Shown: positions 8,805 through 17,204 of the stretch, in pieces | Numbering within the stretch: the first letter of the stretch is position 1 | How the letters are laid out: each line of letters opens with the position of its first letter | DNA from: Microcaldota archaeon | GTDB lineage: Archaea > Micrarchaeota > Micrarchaeia > Micrarchaeales > Micrarchaeaceae | DNA: 64,000 bases | Assembly (NCBI GenBank): GCA_021827995.1 | Contig: JAKATK010000002.1 | Coordinates: forward strand, 1-64,000 | Reading direction: 5' to 3' | The notes under the pieces: generated by a model | The model's input: the letters and a program-made list of their open reading frames with translations, nothing else | Database searches by the model: none | What the model was told of the DNA's origin: nothing | Made by a program: the position numbers and the translations under genes

Positions 8805-9213
8805 TCATAAAATTTTCGTTGAGATATGGTTAGGTATGAAAAAGTGCAGAAGATATGTCGTCGAGACAGGTAACGCATTACCACTTACCCTCATGTACCT
8901 GTATATGTTGTAAGCGATGCCCTTCAGTCTCTGCCAATTTTTCTTCATCCACCACTTTTTACTGGTGGGTTCATCGCCCATTTTAGTCTTCTCCACAAAG
9001 TTTACCGTTTCTACCTCGCTCCTTTTATTATACATTTTATTCGGAAAGGACTTTCGCAATTTCTTCCTGTACTCCTATCTTGTTCTACTTACTGGAGTGC
9101 TCTCCCATCGCAAAGGTATTATCGATTTCACGCCCGTCCCTTATCACAAATCTATGGTTTTCTTCGGAATCGTATCCTTTATCGAAAGTTACGTACTTCA
9201 ACGGTACAATCAT
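8805..9213 (-). pseudogene. Transposase C-terminal remnant (insertion sequence D)
   Basis: Minus-strand blocks VPLKYVTFDKGYDSEENHRF and, after a stop and a frame change, YRKKLRKSFPNKMYNKRSEV and WWMKKNWQRLKGIAYNIYRY are those of an archaeal DDE transposase C-terminus. The first block ends at an in-frame TAG near 9100. No N-terminal half is adjacent. Confidence 0.65.
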
Positions 9214-9287
9214 GCAATTTCTTTTTACTACTTAATTTCACCACATTAAACCTTAAAAGGTAGGAGGTTACGTGTTCTTTGATCCAC

Positions 9288-9398
9288 ATGAAGAGTGTAA
9301 CACTACCATTAGGTAGTATATCAATCATAGATAAAATAGAGAGGGAATACGGTCTGATATCAAGTATCTTCGGAAAAGCAGGGGGCAGGTTTTCATAA
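9288..9398 (+). pseudogene. Possible transposase N-terminal scrap
   Basis: A 36-residue frame (MKSVTLPLGSISIIDKIERE... to GGRFS, then TAA). It resembles the start of IS1634/IS4-like archaeal transposases. The resemblance is from memory and weak, and the frame may equally be chance sequence. Confidence 0.3.
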
Positions 9399-9424
9399 AC
9401 CGATTATGCCACGATTGGCGTGCC

Positions 9425-9850
9425 CTATCGCTTGATGCGAGGGCGGCCCGGGCCTCTTTTGCGTGGTGCGGTGAGCGACCGATAGCTGAAGAACAGCGTG
9501 GCTAAGGAAACCGATGCGAGTAGCGCGCCGAAGCCGGTCCACACAAAACCGATTGTCATGTCTACTATGAACAGTATGGCTGAGAGCAGGGAGGATATGG
9601 CTGGGCCGGCTCTACTGGACTTCAGGGATAGTATTGCCGCCAAGAGGAACGCGAAGCCTAGAACAAATGCGAATAATGTCGCGTACAGCAACGCGCTGCT
9701 GCGCGGAGCAAAGCCATAATTTGTCGGGGTTGATGTTTTCCCAATGTAATACAATGCTGAGTCGAGCGCTATTATTATCAGCAACAGCATGCTTGCCAGA
9801 CTCCAGAAGACTGTGCCATAAGCATCGGTGCTTAGTTCCGTTTCTGCCAC
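9425..9850 (-). CDS. Four-helix membrane protein with AT-hook-like tail
   Basis: 141 residues with four hydrophobic segments, at about 13-35, 52-72, 82-102 and 106-125. The C-terminus is strongly basic and ends RKRGPGRPRIKR, which contains the GRP core of an AT-hook. No family recognised. If the tail is cytoplasmic the protein could tether AT-rich DNA to the membrane, but a positive-inside tail would look similar. Codon use is of the GC-rich chromosomal type. The 222 nt downstream to nnrD show no gene. Confidence 0.6.
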   Translation of the reverse strand: MAETELSTDAYGTVFWSLASMLLLIIIALDSALYYIGKTSTPTNYGFAPRSSALLYATLFAFVLGFAFLLAAILSLKSSRAGPAISSLLSAILFIVDMTIGFVWTGFGALLASVSLATLFFSYRSLTAPRKRGPGRPRIKR

Positions 9851-10072
9851 GCGATCACATCTACTTGTTTAGCTATTGTATAGGACGCCATTAATTTAAT
9901 TACTTGCTGCCGAGCGGGACTTTTAGGCCGCATGCCGTGGGTCCTGTGTCCTGCCTTAAAGTGTCGCTACAAAAGCTTAATTGCAGTGCATATCACATCA
10001 CGTAATTATGTCTTCGCTGCCACAACTATGCGAGGCTGACTGCGCTGGGAGCACCGCCGCACGGTGTCTACG

Positions 10073-11011
10073 ATGCCTATTTACATGAAGCCATTTGATG
10101 ATTACGCTAGGGGCGCGAGGCTGAGCCCGAAACTGCTTTGCAGCCCAGGCGACGTTAGGCTTGCGATGCCGCCAAGGCGCATGGACGCGAACAAGTTCAG
10201 CTCCGGCAGTGTCATGATCGTGGGCGGCAGCCAGTACTACCACGGTGCACCGGTGCTCTCGGCCAGAGCTGCCAGCACGGCGATGGCCGCGCTGAGAACG
10301 GGCGTGGGCTACGTCACGGTGTGCGTGCCGAAGAGCATCGAGACGGCGGTGCGCTGTTTGTCGGCAGGTTTGGTCGTGCTAGCGTTCGACGGCGATAGCT
10401 TATCGAAGCGGGCAATCGGAGCGCTCGAAGATGTCAGGCACACCGTATCGGTCATCGGACCAGGCCTAAGTAGGGGTGATGGTGTCGAGAAGGCCGTAGT
10501 CGCTTTCCTTAAGATGGAGGCCGATGCGGGCAGGACGGTCGTCGTGGATGGCGACGCCATAAGGGCGATGCCGCTAGCCGATTCTAGCGCCTGGGCTAAC
10601 ACGATAGTGACGCCGCACCATGGCGAATTCAAAGCGGTTACCGGAGTTGACCTCTCCGGAGCGAAGCTGCCACGCAGGGTCGAGGCCGCGGCCATGTTCG
10701 CAGCGGAAAGGCACTGCGTAATAGTTTTAAAGGGTCACGAGACAATAGTCACCGACGGCATGAAAGTAAAAATAAACTTGAGCAAGAGCCCTGCGCTGGC
10801 GACGATGGGCACGGGCGACGTACTGTCCGGGATAATAGCAGCTTATGCGTCGATGAGCGGACTGCGCTTCGAGAGCGCCGCTGCGGGCGTTTACGTCCAC
10901 TCGGCCATAGGGGACAAACTCCGCAAGACCAAGGGCCTGCACATAGTGGCGCAGGACGTGATCGACGCCATACCAGACTTCCTCAGGCGTTTCGACCGCA
11001 CCGTTGGGTGA
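10073..11011 (+). CDS. nnrD: ADP-dependent NAD(P)H-hydrate dehydratase
   Basis: 312 residues from ATG 10073 (a GTG at 10064 is in frame). The ribokinase-like fold of the CARKD/NnrD family is clear: GSVMIVGGSQYYHGAPVLSA near the N-terminus, VIGPGLSRGDG, VVVDGDAI, the substrate-site TPHHGEFKAVTG, KGHETIVTD, and the phosphate-binding MGTGDVLSGIIAAY near the C-terminus. The enzyme dehydrates the damaged S-NADHX/NADPHX back to the coenzyme using ADP. In many organisms the NnrE epimerase is fused to the N-terminus; here it is absent. The stop overlaps the argS start (TGATG), so the two are probably co-translated. Confidence 0.92.
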   Translation: MPIYMKPFDDYARGARLSPKLLCSPGDVRLAMPPRRMDANKFSSGSVMIVGGSQYYHGAPVLSARAASTAMAALRTGVGYVTVCVPKSIETAVRCLSAGLVVLAFDGDSLSKRAIGALEDVRHTVSVIGPGLSRGDGVEKAVVAFLKMEADAGRTVVVDGDAIRAMPLADSSAWANTIVTPHHGEFKAVTGVDLSGAKLPRRVEAAAMFAAERHCVIVLKGHETIVTDGMKVKINLSKSPALATMGTGDVLSGIIAAYASMSGLRFESAAAGVYVHSAIGDKLRKTKGLHIVAQDVIDAIPDFLRRFDRTVG

Positions 11012-12921
11012 TGCGCATGGACAAAGAGGGCATATCGCAGTACAAGGCAGCCAAGCTGGAGATAGCATCGGCTCTTGCTGATGCAGTAAAGGCTGACGGC
11101 AACGATGCTGACGTGGCGGAGCTGGAACTCACGATAGATGCAGCAAAGGGCTTCGGCGACCTATCGTCCACGATCGCGCTCAAACTGGCAAAGAAAACGG
11201 GCGGTAACGCGCAGGAGATAGCCGCTAGGATAGCAGACGGGATAAAGTGCCCATCGCTGGTCGAGCGCGTGACCGCAGAGAACGGCTTCGTCAACTTCCA
11301 TCTGTCGAGACCAAACTTCGCGGAGGCGGTGCTGGGCAGCATACTCGAGCTCGGCGATGCGTACACTGGCTCGCGCATCGGTGCCGGCAAGAAGGCCATC
11401 GTAGAGTACCCGAGCGTTAACCCGGTGCACCCTTGGCATGTGGGCCAGGTCAGGAGCGCAATACTAGGCGATTCGATTGCCAACATGATGGAGGCCTGCG
11501 GCTATTCTGTGCAGAGGATTGACTATGTCGACGACCTGGGCCTGCAGGTAGCCGAGGTCATATGGGGCATGCAGCACCTCGACCAGCTCGGCGTCAGCCG
11601 GGCCGGGAAGCGCGCAGACTACTTCATAGGCGAGGTCTATGTAGCCGTGAACAAGTTGATGAAGGAGCGCGATCTCGAAGCTGAGATAAAGAACGTGCTG
11701 GCGCTCATGGAGAGGCAGGGAACCAGGGAGTCGCAGGCGTCCAGGTCCATTGCGGAGGAGTATGTCAGGGCAGAGTATGACACGGCCTTCGAGTTCGGCA
11801 TGTACCACGACCTTCTCGTGTGGGAGAGCGATATAATACGGAACCGCGTGCTTGAGCGGGCCATGGACATACTGAAAGATACGCGCATGATAAAGCGTCC
11901 AGCGGATGGCAAGTACGCCGGCTGCACCATAATAGACCTGAACGAGATAGGGGACCTGCCCAAGGAGTTCAGGGGCCTGCGCGAGGACGCCAAGGTGCTG
12001 TTCAGGAGCAATGGCACACCGAACTACCTGGCCAAGGACATAGCCTTCCACATGTGGAAGTTCGGCATCATGCCGGACACGTTCAGGTACGGATACTTCA
12101 TTACCGAACAACCGAACGGCAAGCCGCTGTACACAACGGCTGCAAGTGGCGCACCGATGGAATTCGGCGACGCGAGCGTGGCGGTGAACACTATAGACGT
12201 GAGGCAGTACGCCGAGCAGGCGATGGTGCACATTGCGCTAGACGCTGCGGGCTACAAGGACAAGGCAGCTGGTTTCAAGCATCTCGCTTATGGCATAGTC
12301 ACGCTGGAGAGCGGCGCGCTAGCGGGCAGGAAGGGCACGTGGGTTGGCTACACGGCAGACGACCTGCTCAGGGAGGCGCGCGATAAGGCCGCGCAGTTGA
12401 TAGGCGAGAGGTTCAGGCTCAGCGATGAACAGAGGTCGTCGATAGCTAGGAGCATAGCGCTGTCAGCCATAAGATTCGAGTTCCTCAGGCTCTCGTGCGA
12501 GAAGGAGCTCGTGTTCTCGTGGAGCAGGGCGCTCAACTTCGAGGGGAACTCCGGGCCTTACTGCGAGTACATGCATGCAAGGGCCATGAGGCTGCTGGAG
12601 GATTCCGGCGTCGCGCGCGGCTCGCTGGCCAAGCCAGACGGCTCGCTCATAAGCAGCGACGTGGAGTTCGAGCTGGTCAAGCTTCTAGCCATCGGCCGCG
12701 ACATCATCGAGAAGGCGTGCAGGGAGTACAGACCGAACATAATAACAGAATATATGAGCGACCTGGCCGCAGCGTTCAGCAAGTTCTACGAGCAGAGACC
12801 TGTGCTCAGGGCAGAAGACGCGAGGGAGCGCTTGTCTAGGCTCTGCTTGGTGGAGGGCTTCAGGACGGTGATGCGCTCAGCCATGCGCGCGTGCGGCATC
12901 GAGCCGGTCTCTAGGATGTAG
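11011..12921 (+). CDS. argS: Arginyl-tRNA synthetase
   Basis: 636 residues from the ATG overlapping the nnrD stop (in-frame ATG also at 11017). The order is that of class I ArgRS: an N-terminal Add-1-like domain (1-110), the HIGH-type motif HPWHVGQVRSAILGD near residue 140, YVDDLGLQVAEVIWG, a Rossmann domain, GRKGTWVGYTADDLL in the KMSKS position, and the anticodon-binding helical domain with NSGPYCEYMHARAMRLL and the C-terminal AFSKFYEQRPVL. The signature second His of HIGH is Gln here. It charges tRNA-Arg; a tRNA-Arg gene follows directly. Confidence 0.95.
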   Translation: MRMDKEGISQYKAAKLEIASALADAVKADGNDADVAELELTIDAAKGFGDLSSTIALKLAKKTGGNAQEIAARIADGIKCPSLVERVTAENGFVNFHLSRPNFAEAVLGSILELGDAYTGSRIGAGKKAIVEYPSVNPVHPWHVGQVRSAILGDSIANMMEACGYSVQRIDYVDDLGLQVAEVIWGMQHLDQLGVSRAGKRADYFIGEVYVAVNKLMKERDLEAEIKNVLALMERQGTRESQASRSIAEEYVRAEYDTAFEFGMYHDLLVWESDIIRNRVLERAMDILKDTRMIKRPADGKYAGCTIIDLNEIGDLPKEFRGLREDAKVLFRSNGTPNYLAKDIAFHMWKFGIMPDTFRYGYFITEQPNGKPLYTTAASGAPMEFGDASVAVNTIDVRQYAEQAMVHIALDAAGYKDKAAGFKHLAYGIVTLESGALAGRKGTWVGYTADDLLREARDKAAQLIGERFRLSDEQRSSIARSIALSAIRFEFLRLSCEKELVFSWSRALNFEGNSGPYCEYMHARAMRLLEDSGVARGSLAKPDGSLISSDVEFELVKLLAIGRDIIEKACREYRPNIITEYMSDLAAAFSKFYEQRPVLRAEDARERLSRLCLVEGFRTVMRSAMRACGIEPVSRM

Positions 12922-12945
12922 CAGCGGTTGCCGTGCGCGGCAAAA

Positions 12946-12953
12946 GCTTTAAA
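12946..12953 (+). promoter_or_regulatory. TATA box of tRNA-Arg
   Basis: GCTTTAAA/T lies 27-34 nt upstream of the tRNA start. Confidence 0.55.
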
Positions 12954-12979
12954 TGAGAGACATGTGAAATAGCTTCCGC

Positions 12980-13081
12980 GGGCCCGTAGCTCAGCTTGGA
13001 TAGAGCAGCATCCTCCTAAGGTGATGGTCGCGGGTTCAAACCTGGCACGATCGGTGCCCAGTGAAAATCCCGCCGGGCCCG
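12980..13081 (+). tRNA. tRNA-Arg(CCT) with an intron in the T-loop
   Basis: Acceptor GGGCCCG (12980-12986) pairs with CGGGCCC (13074-13080), discriminator G. The anticodon loop CTCCTAA at 13011-13018 reads CCT. The T-stem GCGGG (13030-13034) pairs with CCCGC (13069-13073), but the loop between is 34 nt instead of 7. Removing 27 nt (about 13041-13067) leaves TTCAAAT. The anticodon stem has one G27-A43 mismatch. No intron is seen in the anticodon loop. Non-canonical T-loop introns are known in some archaea. Confidence 0.88.
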
Positions 13082-13090
13082 CGTGATTGC

Positions 13091-14146
13091 ATGGCTGGCA
13101 GAAACAAGTTGAAGGGTAGCAGGGAGCCAGTCTTCGTCGTCAAGCCTGCGGTGAAGACGCTCGGCTTCGACAACCTGCACATAGTCCTGATGGTCCTAGT
13201 GGTCATACTTGTAGGCGTGGCCTTCGCTATCTCTTTCTTCCAGCAGAGCACGATATCGAAGCTAAGCGACTGCCCATACGGGCTGTCCGCCGGCGCGTGC
13301 TTCTACCCGCAGCACAACGCCAGCCAGGTTCTACAAGCGGCAGGCCGTGTCCTGGCAGCGTACGCGTCAATGAACACCAATGCATCGCTGCTTCCGTACT
13401 ACGCGCGCATAGACATTGCCAACGCATCGTACGTGCCGTCCGGCAACTACTGGATCGTAATCGTGCCGGTGCGCTACCCAGGCATAAACGCAACGCCGAG
13501 CATCACGATGCTGCTGTCCGACAAGAACCTCACGCTGATCGGCTCGTACATAAATTACATAAGGCCGTTTGTCAGCACCTCTGACACGGTTTTGGCTCCC
13601 GGCGTGGTCAGCATAGCCGATGGCGCGACGTGCACTACGACGAAGCCGTTCCCTGTCACGCTGTTCGAGGACCCGTACGCCAATGGCGCTATGTCCAGCC
13701 TTGCCATCGCGCTGAACGCATCGGCGCGGCTAGCCGGCGTTATAAACATGAGCTACATGTTCATAGATACGCCGCAGTACGCGGACAAGTTCGTGTACGG
13801 CGCATACGGCCAGGAGACTAACCTGCTCAACGCGTACCTGGCCTGCGCGTCCAAGCAGGCTGGCTTCGGTGGATTCGTTAGCAACTTAAGCAGGGTGTAC
13901 TACGGAATCCCGCTCAGCAACCTTACGCTGACACAGGTGGCAACGAATTCTGGGCTCAGCATGCCGCGCCTCAATTCCTGCCTGGTAAACTCGAGCATTC
14001 TGCTCAACAACCAGGAGCTGCTTGCGCTGCGGTACAACATAACAGAGGAGCCGATAATGGTGGTCGACTGCGCTTACACGACACTGCCGGAAACGCTGGG
14101 CGAGGCGATCAACTACCTGAACACTACGCTGGCGTTGCAGCGCTGA
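13091..14146 (+). CDS. Membrane-anchored thioredoxin-like (DsbA-type) protein without CXXC
   Basis: 351 residues. The start is set at ATG 13091, because an in-frame upstream GTG (13061) lies inside tRNA-Arg. A single transmembrane segment (about residues 28-50) follows a basic N-terminus. The outer domain carries several N-glycosylation sequons and, in its second half, a pattern like DsbA-type thioredoxin folds: a strand then FPVTLFEDPYANGAMSSLAI where the active site would be, a helical insertion (LLNAYLACASKQ), LNSCLVNS, and ITEEPIMVVDCAYTTLPET near the cis-Pro position. The CXXC motif itself is missing, so redox activity is doubtful. Confidence in the fold is moderate. Confidence 0.55.
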   Translation: MAGRNKLKGSREPVFVVKPAVKTLGFDNLHIVLMVLVVILVGVAFAISFFQQSTISKLSDCPYGLSAGACFYPQHNASQVLQAAGRVLAAYASMNTNASLLPYYARIDIANASYVPSGNYWIVIVPVRYPGINATPSITMLLSDKNLTLIGSYINYIRPFVSTSDTVLAPGVVSIADGATCTTTKPFPVTLFEDPYANGAMSSLAIALNASARLAGVINMSYMFIDTPQYADKFVYGAYGQETNLLNAYLACASKQAGFGGFVSNLSRVYYGIPLSNLTLTQVATNSGLSMPRLNSCLVNSSILLNNQELLALRYNITEEPIMVVDCAYTTLPETLGEAINYLNTTLALQR

Positions 14147-14192
14147 CGTGCGCAATTATTTAAAACCCAGAGTGGTAATAACTACTGATTGG

Positions 14193-14351
14193 ATGGCAAC
14201 GCTTTACTCGCCGCAGAACCAGGCGGGCGTGATGAGCTTCTACGACGCGCCGACCAAGGGGCCGAAGATCAACCCTAAGCTGGTGCTCGTCGCAGTGATG
14301 GTCTTCGCTGTGGTCATACTAATCCTGGACCACGTATCATACCTGGCATGA
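14193..14351 (+). CDS. Preprotein translocase subunit Sec61 beta (SecG-type)
   Basis: 52 residues from ATG 14193; an in-frame upstream GTG at 14148 is less likely. The soluble part has QAGVMSFYDAPTKGPKINPK, close to the family pattern (small residues, a short acidic stretch, then KIDPK), followed by one transmembrane helix VLVAVMVFAVVILIL. In archaea this is the small, non-essential third subunit of the SecYE channel. An AT-rich TATA-like stretch (TTATTTAAAA) precedes the start by about 35 nt. Confidence 0.85.
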   Translation: MATLYSPQNQAGVMSFYDAPTKGPKINPKLVLVAVMVFAVVILILDHVSYLA

Positions 14352-14372
14352 GCCGCGACATTCCTGTACGCA

Positions 14373-15266
14373 TCATTCGACGCGCGCGAAGATGTCGGAC
14401 TTCTTCTCTATGACGTCACCCGAATCGGCGAGTATGTACAGCACTGCGCGCACGCCGTCTTCAGGTGTGTCGGTCGCGGCTGCTATTTCGGCAACGCTCA
14501 TGCGCTTGTCGGACAGCACCTTGAGCACCCTGGGCGATATCTTGTTCACGTAGCTCCTCAGCGCGACGTAGAACTTCCTGTTCTTGAAGGCGCGCTGGCC
14601 GACGACTTGGCCCTGGTGTATGCTCTCCTCGATCGCTGACGCAAGTTCTGTCGCCTCAGCTTCCGTGGACAGCACTATGAAGCCCTCGGATTCAAGCTGC
14701 TTCACGTTCTCCTCCTTGCTGCTGAGCGCCATTTCCCACGTCTTGGGCCCAGGTACAGGCTTCTTAGGCACTGGTTGCTGCGAGTGCTGCGAGAGCATCT
14801 CAAGCTCCTTGTCTGCTTCCATGCCCCGCTTGCCGTACAGGTACCTGTTGTAGACGTCCTTGCTTATGCTGTACGCGAAGTCCTGGCTGGTGCCCTTCCT
14901 CATCAGCGCGATGACGCGCCTGTCTATGAGCCGCTGCAGGACCTTGCGCTCCTGGTCGCTGAGCGTAGCGTTGACCTTGCTGCTGGTGCGCTGGTCGTAC
15001 TTCACCCTGTCTAGCTTCTTAAGCAGCGCGAGCTCCTCCACGCTCAGAGACGGGGCGGGGCGCTGCTGCACAGGTGCGGCCTCCTGCGGTCCGTGCGCAG
15101 CTGCCAGCCCGGTCGATATCCTGGCCAGCAGGTCCTTCGTCTTCGCGAATATGTACGACCTGTCGGAATAGCGCAGGAAGTCGACGTCGTCGCCATCCTT
15201 TATGTCTAGGAGCCTCACTAGCTCGGGCGGCAGCGTTATCGTGAGCCTGCCATTTTGCTTGTACAC
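14373..15266 (-). CDS. AbrB/SpoVT-type DNA-binding protein with helical C-terminus
   Basis: 297 residues. Residues 1-50 (RLTITLPPELVRLLDIKDGDDVDFL) form the swapped-hairpin AbrB/SpoVT fold used by DNA-binding regulators and antitoxins. A Pro/Gln-rich linker (60-75) follows, then helical regions at 78-135, and a C-terminal winged-helix-like part (LKVLSDKRMSVAEIAAATDT, residues 248-297). Two DNA-binding-type domains suggest a transcription factor or chromatin-associated protein. The length and second domain set it apart from small AbrB antitoxins, and there is no toxin gene next to it. A TATA-like TTTAAAAAG (15305-15313) is suitably placed upstream. Confidence 0.65.
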   Translation of the reverse strand: MYKQNGRLTITLPPELVRLLDIKDGDDVDFLRYSDRSYIFAKTKDLLARISTGLAAAHGPQEAAPVQQRPAPSLSVEELALLKKLDRVKYDQRTSSKVNATLSDQERKVLQRLIDRRVIALMRKGTSQDFAYSISKDVYNRYLYGKRGMEADKELEMLSQHSQQPVPKKPVPGPKTWEMALSSKEENVKQLESEGFIVLSTEAEATELASAIEESIHQGQVVGQRAFKNRKFYVALRSYVNKISPRVLKVLSDKRMSVAEIAAATDTPEDGVRAVLYILADSGDVIEKKSDIFARVE

Positions 15267-15607
15267 CCTAGCTATGGAATCACCGCTAGTTCTTCGTGAT
15301 AGACTTTAAAAAGTGTTCGCATGCTCGCGCAGCCGGTACCTCTGCAATCGACGCTCATGTCACGAACGCGGCAACCAACGCGTTGCGCTGAAGGTTGATG
15401 GCGCGCGCTTCGGGCCAGACGCCCAATACCGGATGACGTGGCTTTTCTTATGGCGCGCTGTAGTTGCGGCCGCGCTTTCTGAGATGCTACTATCAAAAAC
15501 GATACGGAAGATATAAATATTGTGATATAAGAACTCTTCGTCGAATTCCTCTTGGATTGGCACAGCACCCAAATTACGGCTGGACCTAGAGACAAGCGAG
15601 TGATTCA
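15267..15607. other. Intergenic region with divergent promoters
   Basis: No credible gene in 341 nt. On the minus strand a TATA-like element (15305-15313) serves the AbrB-type gene. On the plus strand ATATAAATAT (15511-15520) lies about 90 nt before the next gene, so that mRNA would have an untranslated leader. Confidence 0.5.
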
Positions 15608-15985
15608 ATGGTAGAAAAAAACACGAATATGCAGGGCAACGGGACCGATGCGGCGACTGGCAGGAATGCATTTGCGCTTGGCACGCCGAAGGATTACGAC
15701 AGGCTCGAGATGCGGATGGCAGACCCACGGTATCTCATGTTTCTCATGGAGAAGACAAGGAACGGCACGGCCCAGGAGCATGAGGTATTCTCACTTGTGA
15801 TGCACGTCGCCAGGCTGGCACCGGCGCCGCTGGGCAACCTCATAAGGGAGTGCGGCAGGGAGGACGCCGTGGAGTTCGCCACCTTCGTGTACGAGACGCG
15901 CAACAGGCGCGCAGTGAACGGCCTGACGCGCATAGTCATAGGCATAGTGAGCGAGATAGTGCTGCCAGACTACCTGAGGAAGTAA
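15608..15985 (+). CDS. Hypothetical small soluble protein
   Basis: 125 residues, start ATG 15608 (alternative ATG 15632). The N-terminal 25 residues are polar and low-complexity. The rest is predicted mainly helical, with many Arg/Glu and the segment RNRRAVNGLTRIVIGIVSEI. No membrane segment, cysteine motif or known domain is seen. Codon use matches the chromosome, supporting a real gene. No function assigned. Confidence 0.6.
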   Translation: MVEKNTNMQGNGTDAATGRNAFALGTPKDYDRLEMRMADPRYLMFLMEKTRNGTAQEHEVFSLVMHVARLAPAPLGNLIRECGREDAVEFATFVYETRNRRAVNGLTRIVIGIVSEIVLPDYLRK

Positions 15986-16018
15986 ACTACCCACGACTAA
16001 AGAGTGTGGGCTTCCTTG
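15985..16018 (+). repeat. IS605-end-like hairpin (CCCACGACTAAAG...GTGGGC)
   Basis: AACTACCCACGACTAAAG, then AGTGTGGGCTTCC, lies just past the stop of the preceding gene. The stem CCCAC/GTGGG continues through ACT/AGT around an AAAG loop. The wording is very close to the end hairpins of archaeal IS200/IS605 elements (which double as TnpB guide-RNA scaffold). No tnpA or tnpB is nearby. It may instead act as the terminator between the two convergent genes. Confidence 0.5.
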
Positions 16019-16037
16019 TCGAGTATAGGTGAGCGGC

Positions 16038-17141
16038 TCAGTAGAGCCTGTACGTGGCTCCACGCCACCTCACGCGCCTCGCCGTTTTGCCGGCCAGCAG
16101 GTCGGCTAGATAAAGCACTGGCATGAGCGCGACGATTGGGTAGTACGCCGGGCTGTACCTGCGCGTCTGCGCGCAGAACCCTGCTATGTTGAGCAGTAGG
16201 GGGGCGGCGAATATGGCGGCCATCGGAGACAGCGCAGCCGCATAGTACGCTAGCAGCACGTCGTTTAGGCAGAACGCCGAGTAGTATGTGACCCCATACT
16301 TGAAAAGGGCTCCGTTGCCCTGCAGCGCCCAGGCGGTCTGGCGCACGGACCACTCGTAGAACGTTCCGAAGCTCTCCTTGACGAAGACGGTCGGCATGGC
16401 ACGTGGGACGCTGACAACGCCAAGCCCCATAGACCTGCTGGCCCTGCCCACAGCTATGTCATCTGACGCGTTTCTTGCCAGCTCAGCAACGACCCTATCT
16501 AGAAGCGTGCGCTTGAAGGCCATCGAGCCGCCCCAGGGGAACATCGTGCGGCTACTGTTCTGCATGCTGCGACCGACTAGACCCCACACCAGCTTGACCC
16601 TGCTCCAGAAACCTGAGACCGGCGAGAACGTCGGGAACGTAGTGGATACGCCGATGGAGTCGTCGGACAAGAGCGGGCGCACCAGAAGGCGAAGCCAGTC
16701 CCTGCCGACCGTGGTATCGGAATCGAGTACTACGAACACGTCGTACTCTCTGCCCAGATTGCGGAGCGCGGTTAGAATGGCGAAGCTCTTGCCGCTGCAG
16801 CGCTCGGGCATGCGGCGTCTGTCTGTTATCATCACCCGTACGCCGTGCCGCTCCAGTATCTCGTGACTTGGATCGTCATCCGAGTCTATCACGCCGATTA
16901 TTTCGTAGTTGCCGTAGCTCTGGTGCTTCGCAGCCTCTATCGTGTCGTCGAAATTAAGGTCGATGCCCTTGCACGGCATTATAACGAGAACGCTCGGCTC
17001 CCGCCCCTTGGTGCGTGCGGCGCGCTGACGCTTAGGACCGCGCAGGGCCCTGGAAAGGCCGAGAAGCGTGAGCGCTGAAAGGCCCAGAGAGACAAGGGCC
17101 AGAAAAGCTACGATGAAAGTTACGACGCTCACGCAGAACAT
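16038..17141 (-). CDS. Membrane glycosyltransferase, family GT2
   Basis: 367 residues. One N-terminal transmembrane helix (5-30), then a GT-A domain: PSVLVIMPCKGIDLNFDDTI, DYDVFVVLDSDTTVG-type DXD (DSD near residue 146), GGSMAFKRTLLD (acceptor loop), and a divergent QxxRW-like RQTAWALQG. Three more membrane helices follow (275-345). This is the layout of ceramide glucosyltransferase/HpnI-like and polysaccharide-forming GT2 enzymes, which use nucleotide sugars on the inner face of the membrane. The acceptor is unknown; a glycolipid or the glycans of surface proteins encoded nearby are possible. Confidence 0.85.
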   Translation of the reverse strand: MFCVSVVTFIVAFLALVSLGLSALTLLGLSRALRGPKRQRAARTKGREPSVLVIMPCKGIDLNFDDTIEAAKHQSYGNYEIIGVIDSDDDPSHEILERHGVRVMITDRRRMPERCSGKSFAILTALRNLGREYDVFVVLDSDTTVGRDWLRLLVRPLLSDDSIGVSTTFPTFSPVSGFWSRVKLVWGLVGRSMQNSSRTMFPWGGSMAFKRTLLDRVVAELARNASDDIAVGRASRSMGLGVVSVPRAMPTVFVKESFGTFYEWSVRQTAWALQGNGALFKYGVTYYSAFCLNDVLLAYYAAALSPMAAIFAAPLLLNIAGFCAQTRRYSPAYYPIVALMPVLYLADLLAGKTARRVRWRGATYRLY

Positions 17142-17204
17142 TCCAGCAAAAAGGATTAAAGCAGAGACGCTGGAAATTTGGAAGCCTCAGCGCCCATTGG
17201 GGCG

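Noticed and set aside
11464-12231. 255-residue minus-strand frame
   Set aside because: Antisense shadow of argS with unlikely composition.
13061-13090. Upstream GTG start for the thioredoxin-like protein
   Set aside because: It lies inside the 3' half of tRNA-Arg; ATG 13091 is the first start outside the tRNA.
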